From positions 12,198,001 to 12,262,000 of the forward strand of contig JAPFBL010000084.1 in NCBI GenBank assembly GCA_026182355.1: DNA of 64,000 nt, written 5' to 3'. This document shows positions 12,863 to 21,756 of the stretch, one piece after another. How positions within the stretch are numbered: the stretch's first letter is position 1; each line of letters begins with the position of its first letter. Source of the stretch: Hermatobates lingyangjiaoensis. Its lineage: Eukaryota; Arthropoda; Insecta; Hemiptera; Hermatobatidae. The translations under genes and the position numbers were made by a program. Under the pieces are notes generated by a model. The model saw nothing but the letters and a program-made list of their open reading frames with translations, was not told the origin of the DNA and searched no databases.

Positions 12863-14411
12863 AATGAATGGGATTTCAATAGGAATTTAGCAATTACTTT
12901 TGATTGATTTTTCAAGCTAAAAAAAACTTTCTCCAATGTTTCAACAGAATCCCGTTCAATGTCAGATTCCATAGTATTACTGTATAAAAGAAATATTATT
13001 TTCTCGATAAGAAATATTATCGAATCCTCTCTGATTAAATTTAATTGATGAAATATTATAAATATTAGTAACAGCTTATTTAAACTTGACTCAGTTCTGA
13101 CAAGGTTAATAGCCTCATCAAAGAGGGTTGACAGCTAGGAGATAGTTTTTTAATTATTTTTTCCCATATTCCTTTGTTCTTCCTGTACCCTAACATCTCT
13201 CCCCGGTCCATTGACCTTTCCTGCAGTTTACATCCTTTTGAAATACTTCTCTTGCTTTTCTCAAAATACATATTTCTCAAAATACTTTTCTCAACACCCC
13301 ACCAGATAATTCTACATCTTTAGTTTCAATTGAGATTTTACTCTGACGAAGCTGCTTGTTACAGTTGAAAGATCTTATTACTTTTTTCTCATTTCGTATT
13401 GTTGGGGCGTTGATATATATATAAATTTATTGAATATATACAAAATTTATATATTCAATAAATAAGTTTAATAAACTTTACACTTTCTAAAGTTTGGTCG
13501 AAAAGGGCTTCTACGTTTTAATGGATGATAAATTACTTGCTCTAATTAATAAATAACATATCTTTTATTATTGAGTGCTGCTTCTTGAAATGGTTGAATT
13601 TTGATTTATTTAATACTTCCAATTTAAAACTTAAGTTTTTAATATAGTAACTAAATATTTTTTAATTTTAAAATAATTTTTGTTCTACACAATTATATTG
13701 AACATATCAGTTCAATGCAATTCAATTCATTTGATGCAAACTGTTAGAGATTCAGACAAATAAAATTTGATTGCTGATTTCTTTTGAATGTACGTACAAA
13801 ATTAACATTAGAAAGTCAGAAAAATGGATAGGGAAAAATCCAAAATCTAGGATTTATTTGTACAAAAATATTAGGAAATATAGGACACCCCCTCCAAGTT
13901 ACTTCCTTGAGAATTTACATGGGAAATATTAATATGAATACTTTTACAAGTTATATATGTTTTTCACTTATTTCAAATATGTTTTAATGTATTTGTTTAC
14001 TCAAGACTATTTCAATAACAAATCAGATCTCAGCTGATTAGTCAAAGTTATGGTAACTAGATTGTAAGATTACTGGTTATAAGATTACTGGGCTTTTTAA
14101 ATTTGATGTTCAATGTTTGAACAATAATACATTAATAACAATCTTGTGCAGGCACGGTAACTGGAGGAATGATGCATCCTCAAGGTGTTAGTTCTTGTAT
14201 GGGTCCCCACCGAGAGCTGAGCTTGATCCTCAAAGAATTGCGTATGATAACAGACAAACTTCGTAAGGAGGACGAAGCAGCTGAGATCACCAACGACTGG
14301 AAGTTCGCAGCCATGGTTGTGGACAGGGTCTGCCTCATCATCTTCACCCTTTTCACAATCATCGCTACGGTGGCAGTTCTATTTTCCGCCCCCCATATCA
14401 TTGTCACGTAA
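4442..14411 (+). CDS. nicotinic acetylcholine receptor alpha-type subunit, last two coding exons (5' part outside the window)
   Basis: C-terminal part of a Cys-loop receptor subunit, an acetylcholine-gated cation channel of the postsynaptic membrane. Two exons (4442-4667, 14152-14411) join in phase 1 across a 9.5 kb intron with CAG acceptors and a GT donor. The first opens just after TM3 with the conserved block [12 protein letters not shown], followed by [20 protein letters not shown] of the cytoplasmic loop. The second carries the pre-TM4 amphipathic helix ([20 protein letters not shown]), the hallmark [13 protein letters not shown]4, and the ending SAPHIIVT before TAA at 14409. These blocks are typical of the arthropod alpha1-4 group. 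The ligand-binding domain is not in view, so the alpha call rests on C-terminal similarity and the exact paralogue is open. The intron is packed with Penelope elements. Confidence 0.9.
5131..5172. repeat. (TA)n microsatellite bounding PLE A
   Basis: TA dinucleotide tract directly abutting the codons of the PLE tail (LLPIYTN on the minus strand, where TA reads on as IYIYI). Confidence 0.95.
5210..5980 (+). repeat. PLE A left inverted arm (pseudo-LTR-like)
   Basis: Reverse complement of 6912-7682; paired coordinates sum to 12892. Read on the minus strand it runs from the 3' flank of the GIY-YIG ORF to a new ORF start ([16 protein letters not shown]...) and ends at FND. It includes an AAT/ATT trinucleotide tract and internal near-tandem blocks built on GATGACTCATGCTTAGTCAT. 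Confidence 0.9.
6053..6911 (-). pseudogene. PLE A ORF remnant: RT thumb plus GIY-YIG endonuclease
   Basis: The frame is open from the arm boundary at about 6911 down to a stop at 6053. It starts inside the RT thumb region ([11 protein letters not shown], matching [11 protein letters not shown] of PLE B), so the Met at 6892 is internal and not a true start. The GIY-YIG nuclease follows: LVYEYVC, then STYIGMT, the arginine block LSRRLTLHL, the glutamate in ILEALYI and the asparagine of PSLN. These catalytic-type residues all remain. The last 75 or so residues are an unusual Pro/Gly/Arg-rich tail coded by very GC-rich DNA (6000-6200), unlike PLE B. Without a palm domain the product could not reverse transcribe. 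Confidence 0.82.
6912..7682 (-). repeat. PLE A right inverted arm
   Basis: Mirror copy of 5210-5980. It ends exactly at the (TA)n that separates PLE A from PLE B and lacks the 38 bp coding tail present next to the left arm. Confidence 0.9.
7681..7703. repeat. (TA)n tract shared by PLE A and PLE B
   Basis: A single short TA tract is the whole junction between the right end of PLE A and the left end of PLE B, so the two elements lie back to back inside one microsatellite. Confidence 0.93.
7705..7896 (-). pseudogene. PLE B N-terminal ORF fragment with complete tail
   Basis: Minus-strand frame from the Met at 7896 ([11 protein letters not shown]) through KVGIQFNKT and the tail [12 protein letters not shown], then reading as IYIYI into the microsatellite. 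This is the pre-RT start of a PLE ORF. A second copy on the + strand (10049-10208) breaks off at QFNKT. Confidence 0.8.
7865..7904 (-). ncRNA. hammerhead-like motif in the PLE B left arm (degenerate core)
   Basis: Exact mirror of 10041-10080 within the inverted arm. Confidence 0.5.
8090..8458 (-). pseudogene. inverted copy of the PLE B GIY-YIG C-terminus
   Basis: Identical at protein level to the last 117 residues of the + strand ORF, because it lies in the left inverted arm. It has no RT of its own. Confidence 0.9.
8461..9855 (+). pseudogene. PLE B reverse transcriptase-GIY-YIG polyprotein, N-terminally truncated
   Basis: The frame is open from about 8460, upstream of the first Met at 8533, to TGA at 9853. 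RT palm motifs in order: [12 protein letters not shown] (motif A), [18 protein letters not shown] (motif B), [12 protein letters not shown] (motif C) and [10 protein letters not shown]. The thumb follows, then a C-terminal GIY-YIG nuclease: [48 protein letters not shown]. Motif C reads YIDN where active enzymes have Y-x-D-D, so the second catalytic aspartate is Asn (AAT). The pre-palm region of a full PLE RT is absent because the inverted left arm begins there. The protein is therefore probably inactive as an RT, although the frame is otherwise intact. Confidence 0.88.
10041..10080 (+). ncRNA. hammerhead-like motif in the PLE B right arm (degenerate core)
   Basis: The motif has a GGUC-AGUGAG-GACC stem (helix II), then GAAA, a self-complementary ACAUGU, C, and GGA that can pair with the upstream UCC. 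The first core segment reads UUCAUAAU rather than CUGANGA, so cleavage activity is doubtful. PLEs are known to carry hammerhead ribozymes in their terminal repeats. The mirror copy lies at 7865-7904 on the minus strand. Confidence 0.5.
10049..10208 (+). pseudogene. PLE B N-terminal ORF fragment, cut at QFNKT
   Basis: The right-arm copy of the PLE ORF start. It matches the left copy residue by residue to QFNKT, then runs into (TA)n. The start codon lies just upstream of and in phase with a hammerhead-like motif at 10041-10080, with GAAAC falling within the first codons. Confidence 0.8.
10207..10230. repeat. (TA)n tract bounding PLE B on the right
   Basis: TA tract directly after QFNKT codons, followed immediately by a near-perfect palindrome. 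Confidence 0.93.
10231..10311. repeat. near-perfect palindrome, about 40 bp arms
   Basis: Opens GAACGTATAAGCCACAAGG and closes with its complement; the centre is GAAAATTTTC. The arms differ only by one base in an A/T run. It lies between TA tracts, and a CACGTGTTTATTGTGA module follows (10325-10341). Longer relatives lie at 39811-39990 and 51209-51440. Confidence 0.92.
12300..12780 (-). pseudogene. Ty3/gypsy-type reverse transcriptase remnant
   Basis: Read on the minus strand, 12780 downwards gives the catalytic box [13 protein letters not shown] followed by [11 protein letters not shown]. After a frameshift it continues [20 protein letters not shown], then [18 protein letters not shown]. 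This is the order of the RT C-terminal half and connection region of Ty3/gypsy LTR retrotransposons. It has at least one frameshift and several stops. No LTR, integrase or gag was found around it, so it is an isolated fragment that starts next to a (TA)n tract (12832-12859). Confidence 0.85.
12832..12859. repeat. (TA)n microsatellite
   Basis: Simple TA tract next to the Ty3/gypsy remnant. Confidence 0.9.
13095..13400 (+). repeat. PLE-related dispersed repeat, copy 1, ending in a hammerhead-like motif
   Basis: Shares ATAGCCTC-TCAAAGAGGGTTGACAGCTAG-GATAGTTTTTTA and downstream blocks with 36642-36910; a decayed minus-strand copy is at 40230-40530. The unit ends with CTGACGA-stem-GAAA (13343-13370), where helix II is AGCUG/CAGUU, then TA-rich DNA. 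The consistent ending suggests a defined element. Confidence 0.75.
13343..13380 (+). ncRNA. hammerhead-like motif with altered helix II
   Basis: CUGACGA, then helix II AGCUG-CUUGUUA-CAGUU, GAAA, GAUCUU. Compared with the GACCG/CGGUU stem of other copies, both strands change (CCG to CUG, CGG to CAG), which is a compensating pair. Helix I is decayed. Confidence 0.5.
14152..14411 (+). CDS. alpha nAChR last coding exon: amphipathic helix, TM4, stop
   Basis: Acceptor cttgtgcag at 14151. The exon begins in phase 1 (Gly-Thr-Val-Thr-Gly-Gly) and ends TAA. It holds the helix [31 protein letters not shown], a hydrophobic TM4 ([17 protein letters not shown]) and SAPHIIVT. It is clearly GC-richer than the flanks. 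Confidence 0.92.
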
Positions 14412-14558
14412 CTTAGTTATAATTTCCCGAGCGCCATGGACAGTTTTAATTTAGTTTTGGGACAAGCAAGTGTAATCACGAATTTGCTTAAGTCTTCCAA
14501 ATCATTTTCCATGTTTGGTTAGTTCTGTCATTAGCCTCATTTGACCATAACTTTTCCC

Positions 14559-14572
14559 AATAAATTAATAAA
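14559..14572 (+). terminator. poly(A) signals of the alpha nAChR gene
   Basis: AATAAA at 14559-14564 and again at 14567-14572, about 150 bp past the stop codon, where the DNA turns strongly AT-rich. This is a plausible 3' end of the transcript. Confidence 0.55.
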
Positions 14573-15757
14573 AATAATATTTATAAAAATAAAAAAATTA
14601 AAAATTCATAAGTTTTTGTCCTTTAAATTATACTTTGAAGGCGTAAGGGAAACTAGGTTTCATTATAATTTACAAACTTGATATATGATTCTAGGTAGGG
14701 TGTTAAAGTTGTTGACATATTTATGTACATAACGGGTATTAAACATTAATAAAAAGAAATCTTCATTTCTTCCATTTATTGTGAACATTCGTCGAAAATT
14801 TCATATATTTATAAATATTAAAATGGCGTTATTACTTGGTGAAAACGGAAATGTTTTCCACCTATCAATAATAACGAATTTACGTCACTGAAAAGTGTCG
14901 CAGTCGGAGTTTGTTTCTGGAAACAATGAAGTATGTTTTATATAAAACGCACTTGTTGAATAATTTCAATATTCATATCTATATAAAATGCATTGCCCAC
15001 ATTAAATGATTCTACTTGAATTAATGAATTAATTTCATTATAGCAAAAAAGAAAGTAGCTCAACAAAGGCAAAAATGTTAAGATCATTTTTGTATTGACG
15101 TTGAAACTATACATGTTATAATGCATTCCTGTAGAATTCATTTGGTTGGAAAATGTACTGGGTGATGTGTATCTATATTAATATTTGATACTTTTTTCTA
15201 CAACTGTCATCATTAAACATTCGTTCATATATGTAGGTAGATTAATAGATATTTTATAAAAACAATCATATATATCTCTTGAATAATAAACTCATTAATA
15301 ATGTTAATCAAGTGATATCATTTTGAACATGACAACAAAATAGAAAACAATCAAGTATTATCAGTCAAATAATTTGTTTTGTTGTCATTACTCTTTATTA
15401 TTAGACCTTCTTTCATTTTTAATCCAGTAATAGAGTTTAAAATACCTATCACATCTGTTCCAAGTATTTACATGGAATTGAACTAAAGTTACAACTATTA
15501 ACATTTGATTATTATCATTTTTTTTCACACTTAAAACATATTCATAATGTTTTAAGATCATGATTTGCATAAATATATTTATGTACACTGTTTAAAATGA
15601 TTTACAATTATTAAGGATTTTACTTTTGAAAAAATCTTAAATTTGTTTAAAACTTAACTGGAAATAGTAGCAATAATACATATTAATGTTAATGATATTA
15701 AATTAATATTATTAACAATACAAACATTTTTGTTGTTGTGTCCGTAGACAAAAATTA

Positions 15758-15760
<3 letters not shown>
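14573..15760. other. intergenic AT-rich DNA, nothing recognised
   Basis: No coding, RNA or mobile element signal seen beyond short A/T runs. Confidence 0.6.
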
Positions 15761-15806
<46 letters not shown>

Positions 15807-15825
15807 CCAACCGAGTTGGGTTTTT

Positions 15826-15868
15826 GACTCTGACGAAGACCACTTGTTACGGTTGAAAGATCTTAGTC
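15826..15868 (+). ncRNA. hammerhead ribozyme-like motif
   Basis: GACU (helix I), CUGACGA, one extra A, GACC...GGUU stem (one A-C mismatch next to the loop), GAA, self-complementary AGAUCU, U, AGUC closing helix I. The core segments match the hammerhead consensus apart from the extra base before helix II. Confidence 0.65.
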
Positions 15869-15900
15869 TTGTTTTCCCATTTTCTTATTGTGGTTTGATC

Positions 15901-15961
<61 letters not shown>

Positions 15962-16013
15962 AATTTATATATATATATATAAATTTTCAAACTTCAATAA
16001 GAATGAGAAAAAA

Positions 16014-16057
16014 AGACAATGATCTTTCAACCGTAACAGCTGGTCTTCATCAGAGTC
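16014..16057 (-). ncRNA. hammerhead-like motif, inverted partner
   Basis: Minus strand: GACU-CUGAUGA-A, stem GACC...GGUU, GAAAGAUC, then a GUC that can close helix I. It faces the + strand copy at 16093-16135. Confidence 0.55.
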
Positions 16058-16092
16058 AAAAGCCAATCAGAGTCAACCTTCAGTTGGGTTTT

Positions 16093-16135
16093 GACTCTGA
16101 CGAAGACCGCTTGTTGCGGTTGAAAGGTCTTAGTC
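16093..16135 (+). ncRNA. hammerhead ribozyme-like motif with lengthened helix II
   Basis: GACU-CUGACGA-A, then GACCGC-UUGUU-GCGGUU, GAAAGGUCUU, AGUC. One loop base change (A to G) adds a sixth pair to helix II, a change that keeps the structure. Confidence 0.65.
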
Positions 16136-16434
16136 TTTTTTTACCATTCTTATTGTGGTTTGAACATTGATTGTTACTTCAGGTGTTTATTGTAAAATCT
16201 TCTTTTATATATATAACAACATTTCAAGGCAAGACAACAACGTGAAACAAGAATCAACGTCCAAACTATAGTAAGAAATTAGAAAAAGTCTCTAATATCT
16301 TTCAACCAAAACAAGTGGCTATCTTCAGAGTCCAACTGATGATTCTGAGTCCATCAGTTTGCCTCTGACAAAGACCACGTCTTTTGATTGAAGGGCCCTA
16401 CTGATTTTTTTTTAATCTTACTGTAGTTTTGAAC

Positions 16435-16482
<48 letters not shown>

Positions 16483-16591
16483 CTGAATTTTACAATAAAC
16501 ACATATTATACAATGTATATGTATGTTTATATATCACATTAAGAACTTGAAAAATAGGACTAACTTGGTGAAATGATTTTAGTGCCATTTA

Positions 16592-16594
<3 letters not shown>

Positions 16595-16622
<28 letters not shown>
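16595..16622. repeat. (TA)n microsatellite
   Basis: Simple TA tract. Confidence 0.9.
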
Positions 16623-16624
<2 letters not shown>

Positions 16625-19600
16625 CTACATTATGACTTTACAACATGGTTTTGCGGTAACTCACTATGTAGTATTTACTCGTTCTACAAAATTATACAAA
16701 CAAATATCTACATAAAAAGATTTGTTATAAAAATACATGTTTTAAACTCGTTAAGTTCATCTTTTGGTTTTTCTTTTATATTATGACTCAGAAATTGCAA
16801 GCTACACATTTTATTTAAATTCATATAAGTTCTACCATCTTACTATAAACAGATAACCTTTAAAAGAAATAGAAGACTACGTTTTCAAAACGCGTCGTTT
16901 TACAATAATTTTTTTATGTGAAAATGTTTGTATAATTCTTAAGTTTATTACATGACGTTATCTAATTTGCTAAGAAAAATAGTTTGTCAATTGTTAAATT
17001 TGTAATACATTATTGTATCATATTATAATAATTTTTTTGAATGAGATAATAAGGTAACTTTCTTTTAAGTGTTCATTGAGAACGACTCTCATTTCTGCAT
17101 ATTACTAATTAGCCTACTGTTGTTTCTGTTATTGATTTTTTCCCTATTGTTTAAAATTGATTATGAAGACAGTTTTTATATTCTGGCTCTAAAAGTGAAA
17201 GAAGGCGTCATTGTTATGTAATTGAATAATCTATACAATAATTTGTATCCCTGTTTTTATTTAGAAAAACAATTAAATAAAATGACATCCTATTGCACTA
17301 TTTGAGAATAAATTAATTGAATTTTGGGACAAAAATAATACAAATTTTATTTGAAATATTTCGACTAATGATTCATGATAATATTTAGTTACTATACAAT
17401 TATATATACATCGTAAAATCTTAGCATTTTGATAGCAACAGGATGGGCTGTGAGTTCATTAAATAGTTGACAGAGATTAATCATAATATTATACATATTC
17501 AAAGCTTTAATAATGAATATTAAGTCATATATATAAAGAAGATAACCTAAAATACAATTAGTATAATTTTGCATTATTAAAAATTAATATTTCCGAAAAA
17601 TATTGTTGTAGCTAATAGTAAATAACTCTATTCATAGCTGTTATTCAGTTATTAATTTCTGAATTACCAAAAGCTTTCAAATAAGTTGAATTTTTTATTA
17701 ACTAAACAGTATCCGTGTAAAGTTGTTGTCATGGTCAATTTTGTGTCCTCTTTATTTTTATAAAGGAAAGTCTTTATAAATTCATTGCTCGTGCCTAGTA
17801 ATTGTTAAAAACGCTCATCGAAGCACTGTTAAATTTGTGGCTATTGTCACTTAGTAGGAACTGTAAGCGGTATTTTATTAATCAGGAAAATTATTAATGA
17901 GCTCAAAAAAAAAAAAGGTATGGTCATGTGCACAAGCCGCAGTGGTGAAGGTAAAGCTATTAACTATTACAGTAACTTAATGAGGATGATTTTCGCATAA
18001 GGTCAGTGCATGCAAGAAGGACGGCTTAAAAAAAGTTGCCTTCTTATACATTTCGATAGATCTACTGATAATAAAAAAACTCTATTAACAAATATAAAAA
18101 AAAAAAGCTATATACATTCCGAAATAACTGAATAATTTATTGTGGTCATCATCAGGTCATAGTTTATCACAAAATGAAAATACTTCCTTTGAAAACCTAA
18201 CCATTAATATGAAATAGTTAATCAGATCTAATATTCAAAAAAAGGAAAAAAACAGTTTATTTAATTTTTGCCCGTTGATGATCAGAATATATTATTTTCT
18301 ATTTGTTTTTAAGGACTTATTAGGTTTTTTTTGTGTAATATCGTATAAAACGGTTCTTATTCTTTCCTCAAATTTCTTCAATATTTTCTTGAAATGAAAT
18401 ATTAAAAAAAGTACAAGTTGATTAAAAAAAAACGGAAGTTATTTGTAATAAAAAAATTATTTTAAAGAACTATTATTTTTATTTGGTTTCCAATAAAATG
18501 TAGATCTTGATTGAGAACTGTATAATTGTAGAATTCAAGTGATTTAATAAAGATCTTTACTAAGAAGATGAAGCTAAAATGTAAAGTCATTTGAGCAGGT
18601 AGCTGATATGTGCAAAGAACATGTTGCGGCGATGGTAGTGTAGCACCCACGGCTTCTCGTCACTCAGCCCTGATAATCCTCTTACTTACTTTCAACAATA
18701 AAATAAAAAAAAAGTTGAAATCAAAACACAGCTTCCTTATCTACTATTTTTAAATATAATTTAATTTCGTTTAAAAAAATCTGCTTTAATTATAAACAAC
18801 AATTGATGAATAAATTAAAATCTTTTAGTTTTGTTTTAAATAATGAAAATTTTAAGGAGGATATAAATGGGATATGTTTTTGTCTAATTGAGGGCAATGC
18901 ATTAAGTTTGGGTCTGTATTTGTGTTGAGTGATAAATTAATAGTCGAGTTTCAATTGTGTTTTGCAAAGTGCATTTAGTGAAAAGAAGATTTTGGCGCAG
19001 GAAGCAAGCAGTGGCCGCCTTCAATATGGCTGCGATATGTATGTTGCTCTGTCTTAAATCACTTATAGATTAGCAGTTAATAAGTGTGAATTCATTCATT
19101 ATTGTATATTAAATATTGTAAATAAATGTATGATAGGTTTTGATACTAATGTGATGTTTTATAATTATGATACTATAATTAGGGTGCTTTCTTCAAAATA
19201 TAGTTTAGTTGTGTAAGTTATATTTCAATGTATATATTCGATTTCATAACGATTTTTCCATAAGTTATGATTGGCTTTAGAATATAATCATACATTAAGT
19301 GCATATTGGGAAAATACTATAAATCTAACAGTGTAATTTAATTGATGCACACTGGATATTCAATTCTTATAGAAATGGCTTCAGTAATAATTGTCAATAT
19401 AACTATTAATAAAAAGTCACTACTTATTTTAAAATTCTAATTTTTTGTAATTATTGGATCTGCATTTGTATATCCTCATGAAAAATTATTTGAACACTCA
19501 TTAATTGATTATAAAATTTTAACGATCTTATGTAGATATTGAAAACACTTTAAATTCTCAATTCTTATATTTTAACTTTATTGGAAAAGTAGTGCGTTTA

Positions 19601-20365
19601 TATATATGTGTATGTATATATATATACATATATATATAAATAACCATATCGCTCACTATTTAATCTAAATGACTTAGCCAATATTAAGCCCTAGGATTAA
19701 AGCTGAGGTATACATTTCTGTGTATACACATATATGCTCAGTTCTGAATGTAATTTACTGGCATAGTCATTAGTTGATCTGATTATACCATGTAGTAAAA
19801 CTTTATACACTACTATGTTTTATATACATTTCTTTCTAATCAGTATGAAAGTTTATATATGTATATATAATTATTATATATATAATAATTATATTATATA
19901 GTATATTATATTATAATTATATATATAATAATAAATATATATATATATGTATAAACATGAATTGTACTATAGTATGAATATATTATTTACACTAATATCT
20001 TGAAAATTGTAAGATGAAAATTATAAAAAAAAGCTACTTTTTCTGTAATTTTTTGTTCTCTGAAATTCGATTCTTTAAAAATTGTATAGTGTTTTGGTTG
20101 ATACCACACATTTTAAATTATTGTGTTCAATATCATGTAAGATGTATTTAATTTGTAGACATGAACCAGTGAATGGTTACTGGGTAGATAGATATTTTAC
20201 AAATAACACAAATAAATTATGTGAGTGTTCCTAACGGTAATATAAATGATTAAAATAAATAACGAAATATACCTATTTTATTTAAGAATAGGTTGATGAT
20301 TAAATACATATTAATAATCACTTAAATTATTTATACATTCTATGATCATATTATCCTATTGGAGT

Positions 20366-20404
<39 letters not shown>

Positions 20405-21132
20405 TATATATATATAAATTATATATATATATATATATATAAAGCATGTAAATTATCTTCTAAGAAGATTGAGTACAGAAGTATATATATTCATCAAACA
20501 ATTGTAGTTATGCAGGGCTGTGCTGAGGATATATGTTTTAGTTTGTTCTATATCCAAATTTTCTATAAATTGAGAATATTGATTATTAAATACGGTTTTG
20601 TTTGTTGATTTTAATTACATGAAATGATGTTGAATTCACCATATTTGATTGTTTCAAACAACACGGATGAAATTATTTACTCAGTTAACAAATCTTTTCA
20701 TTTCGCATATTAAAAATTTAAATTATGTTTTATGTTGATTTTAATAATCAAAGTATTTATTCTATTTGAAGTGAAGGGAAAATATATTTCAAATTAATTC
20801 TTGAATTAATTTGAAATGTAAGTATTTCTGTATGTAACAATTTCGCTGGGAATTCGGAAAATAAGAAAAACTATTAAACTTTTGAGGTTGTCAGTACAAC
20901 CTATTTCATTGGATGCATTCTTATTACAGAAATTATGCACAACACGTCCTAAGTATGTCAACTCGACCATCCGGTTTTGAACCACTTACCCTACTGAATA
21001 GGTTTAGAATTCTGTATGGTAGTTTATTCATTGTTTCATTATTTCTTATATATATATACATTTTTAATGGTTCTCTTATAATCAGCCATTGTCCTTATTT
21101 TTAAATATCATGTGGGTTTTGAAAAACACTGG
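16623..21132. other. intergenic AT-rich DNA with TA-rich tracts
   Basis: TA-rich or (TA)n tracts at about 19603-19640, 19855-19950 and 20366-20440. Two slightly GC-richer patches (18625-18670 and 18990-19030) carry no recognisable product. No gene is supported. Confidence 0.6.
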
Positions 21133-21140
21133 GTTGTGCC

Positions 21141-21756
21141 CAGTGGCGTACCAGGGGGGGGGGGGGGGTGATCCGCCCCACATGGCATAGAAAAATGGTT
21201 TTTCCAGGAGGCAGCATTTTTAGGGGGTAAAAATAGAAAAAAAGTAAAATAATAAAAAGCTAACCACAAATCTGAAATTTTATATTAAAATGAGTTTTCA
21301 GGTCGTAATTGTTTGTATACTATATGTGTGTAATAACTTTTTTAAACAGATTTTTTGACTGTAATCAAATTGATAATTAATTAATAAATTAATATTTGAA
21401 AATTAATAATAAATTTATTTTAAATTTTTTTATTATTAAATTTTTTTAACTAGTTTTTTAAAGGGGTTGAAAGTGTACTACATTTGTTTGCCTAGCCAAT
21501 TAATTTAATTTAGTAAATGTTTTATGATTTCAATTATACGTTTCTGTTTTGAAAAATGTTTGGTTTTCTTTGATGACGACTGTATAAGTATAGGAGTACT
21601 GCAATGAGATGAAAGTCTGGGACTAATAACAGCAGTCTCAAATTAGATCCTTGATTGTAATTCCATGAAAATAAATAATTTGAGGAATTTTGAAGTTTAA
21701 CGGAATATCAACGGCAGGAGCCGCTCCGGGCGGCATGAATTGTGGCTACGCCACTG
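21141..21756. mobile_element. non-autonomous hAT-type DNA transposon
   Basis: The ends are inverted: CAGTGGCGTA at the left and TACGCCACTG at the right, a terminal sequence typical of hAT elements. It is flanked by an 8 bp direct repeat, GTTGTGCC (21133-21140) and GTTGTGTC (21757-21764), seven of eight matching. At 616 bp, with no transposase frame, it is an internally deleted derivative. A run of about 16 G lies just inside the left end. Confidence 0.88.

Larger units (their letters stand above)
4668..14151 (+). other. last intron of the alpha nAChR gene, 9.5 kb
   Basis: Bounded by a GT donor at 4668 and a CAG acceptor ending at 14151. It contains PLE A and PLE B in tandem, a foldback at 10231-10311, a Ty3/gypsy remnant (about 12300-12780) and a PLE-related repeat (13095-13400). 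Between these lies plain AT-rich DNA. Confidence 0.8.
15761..16500. repeat. cluster of hammerhead-bearing repeat units between (TA)n tracts
   Basis: Long TA tracts (15761-15803, 15901-15985, 16437-16481) separate three units. 15804-15900 is a single + unit. 15988-16162 is an inverted pair. 16252-16430 is a more diverged inverted pair. All share the block TTGACTCTGACGAAGACC, a stem, GAAAG, then TCTTATTGTGGTTTGA, the same family as 56874-57041 and 36840-36910. The first two foldbacks place two hammerhead-like cores head to head. Confidence 0.85.

Noticed and set aside
15844..16170. 108-codon frame rich in Ile-Tyr
   Set aside because: Translation of TA tracts and of a ribozyme-like repeat; no protein signal.
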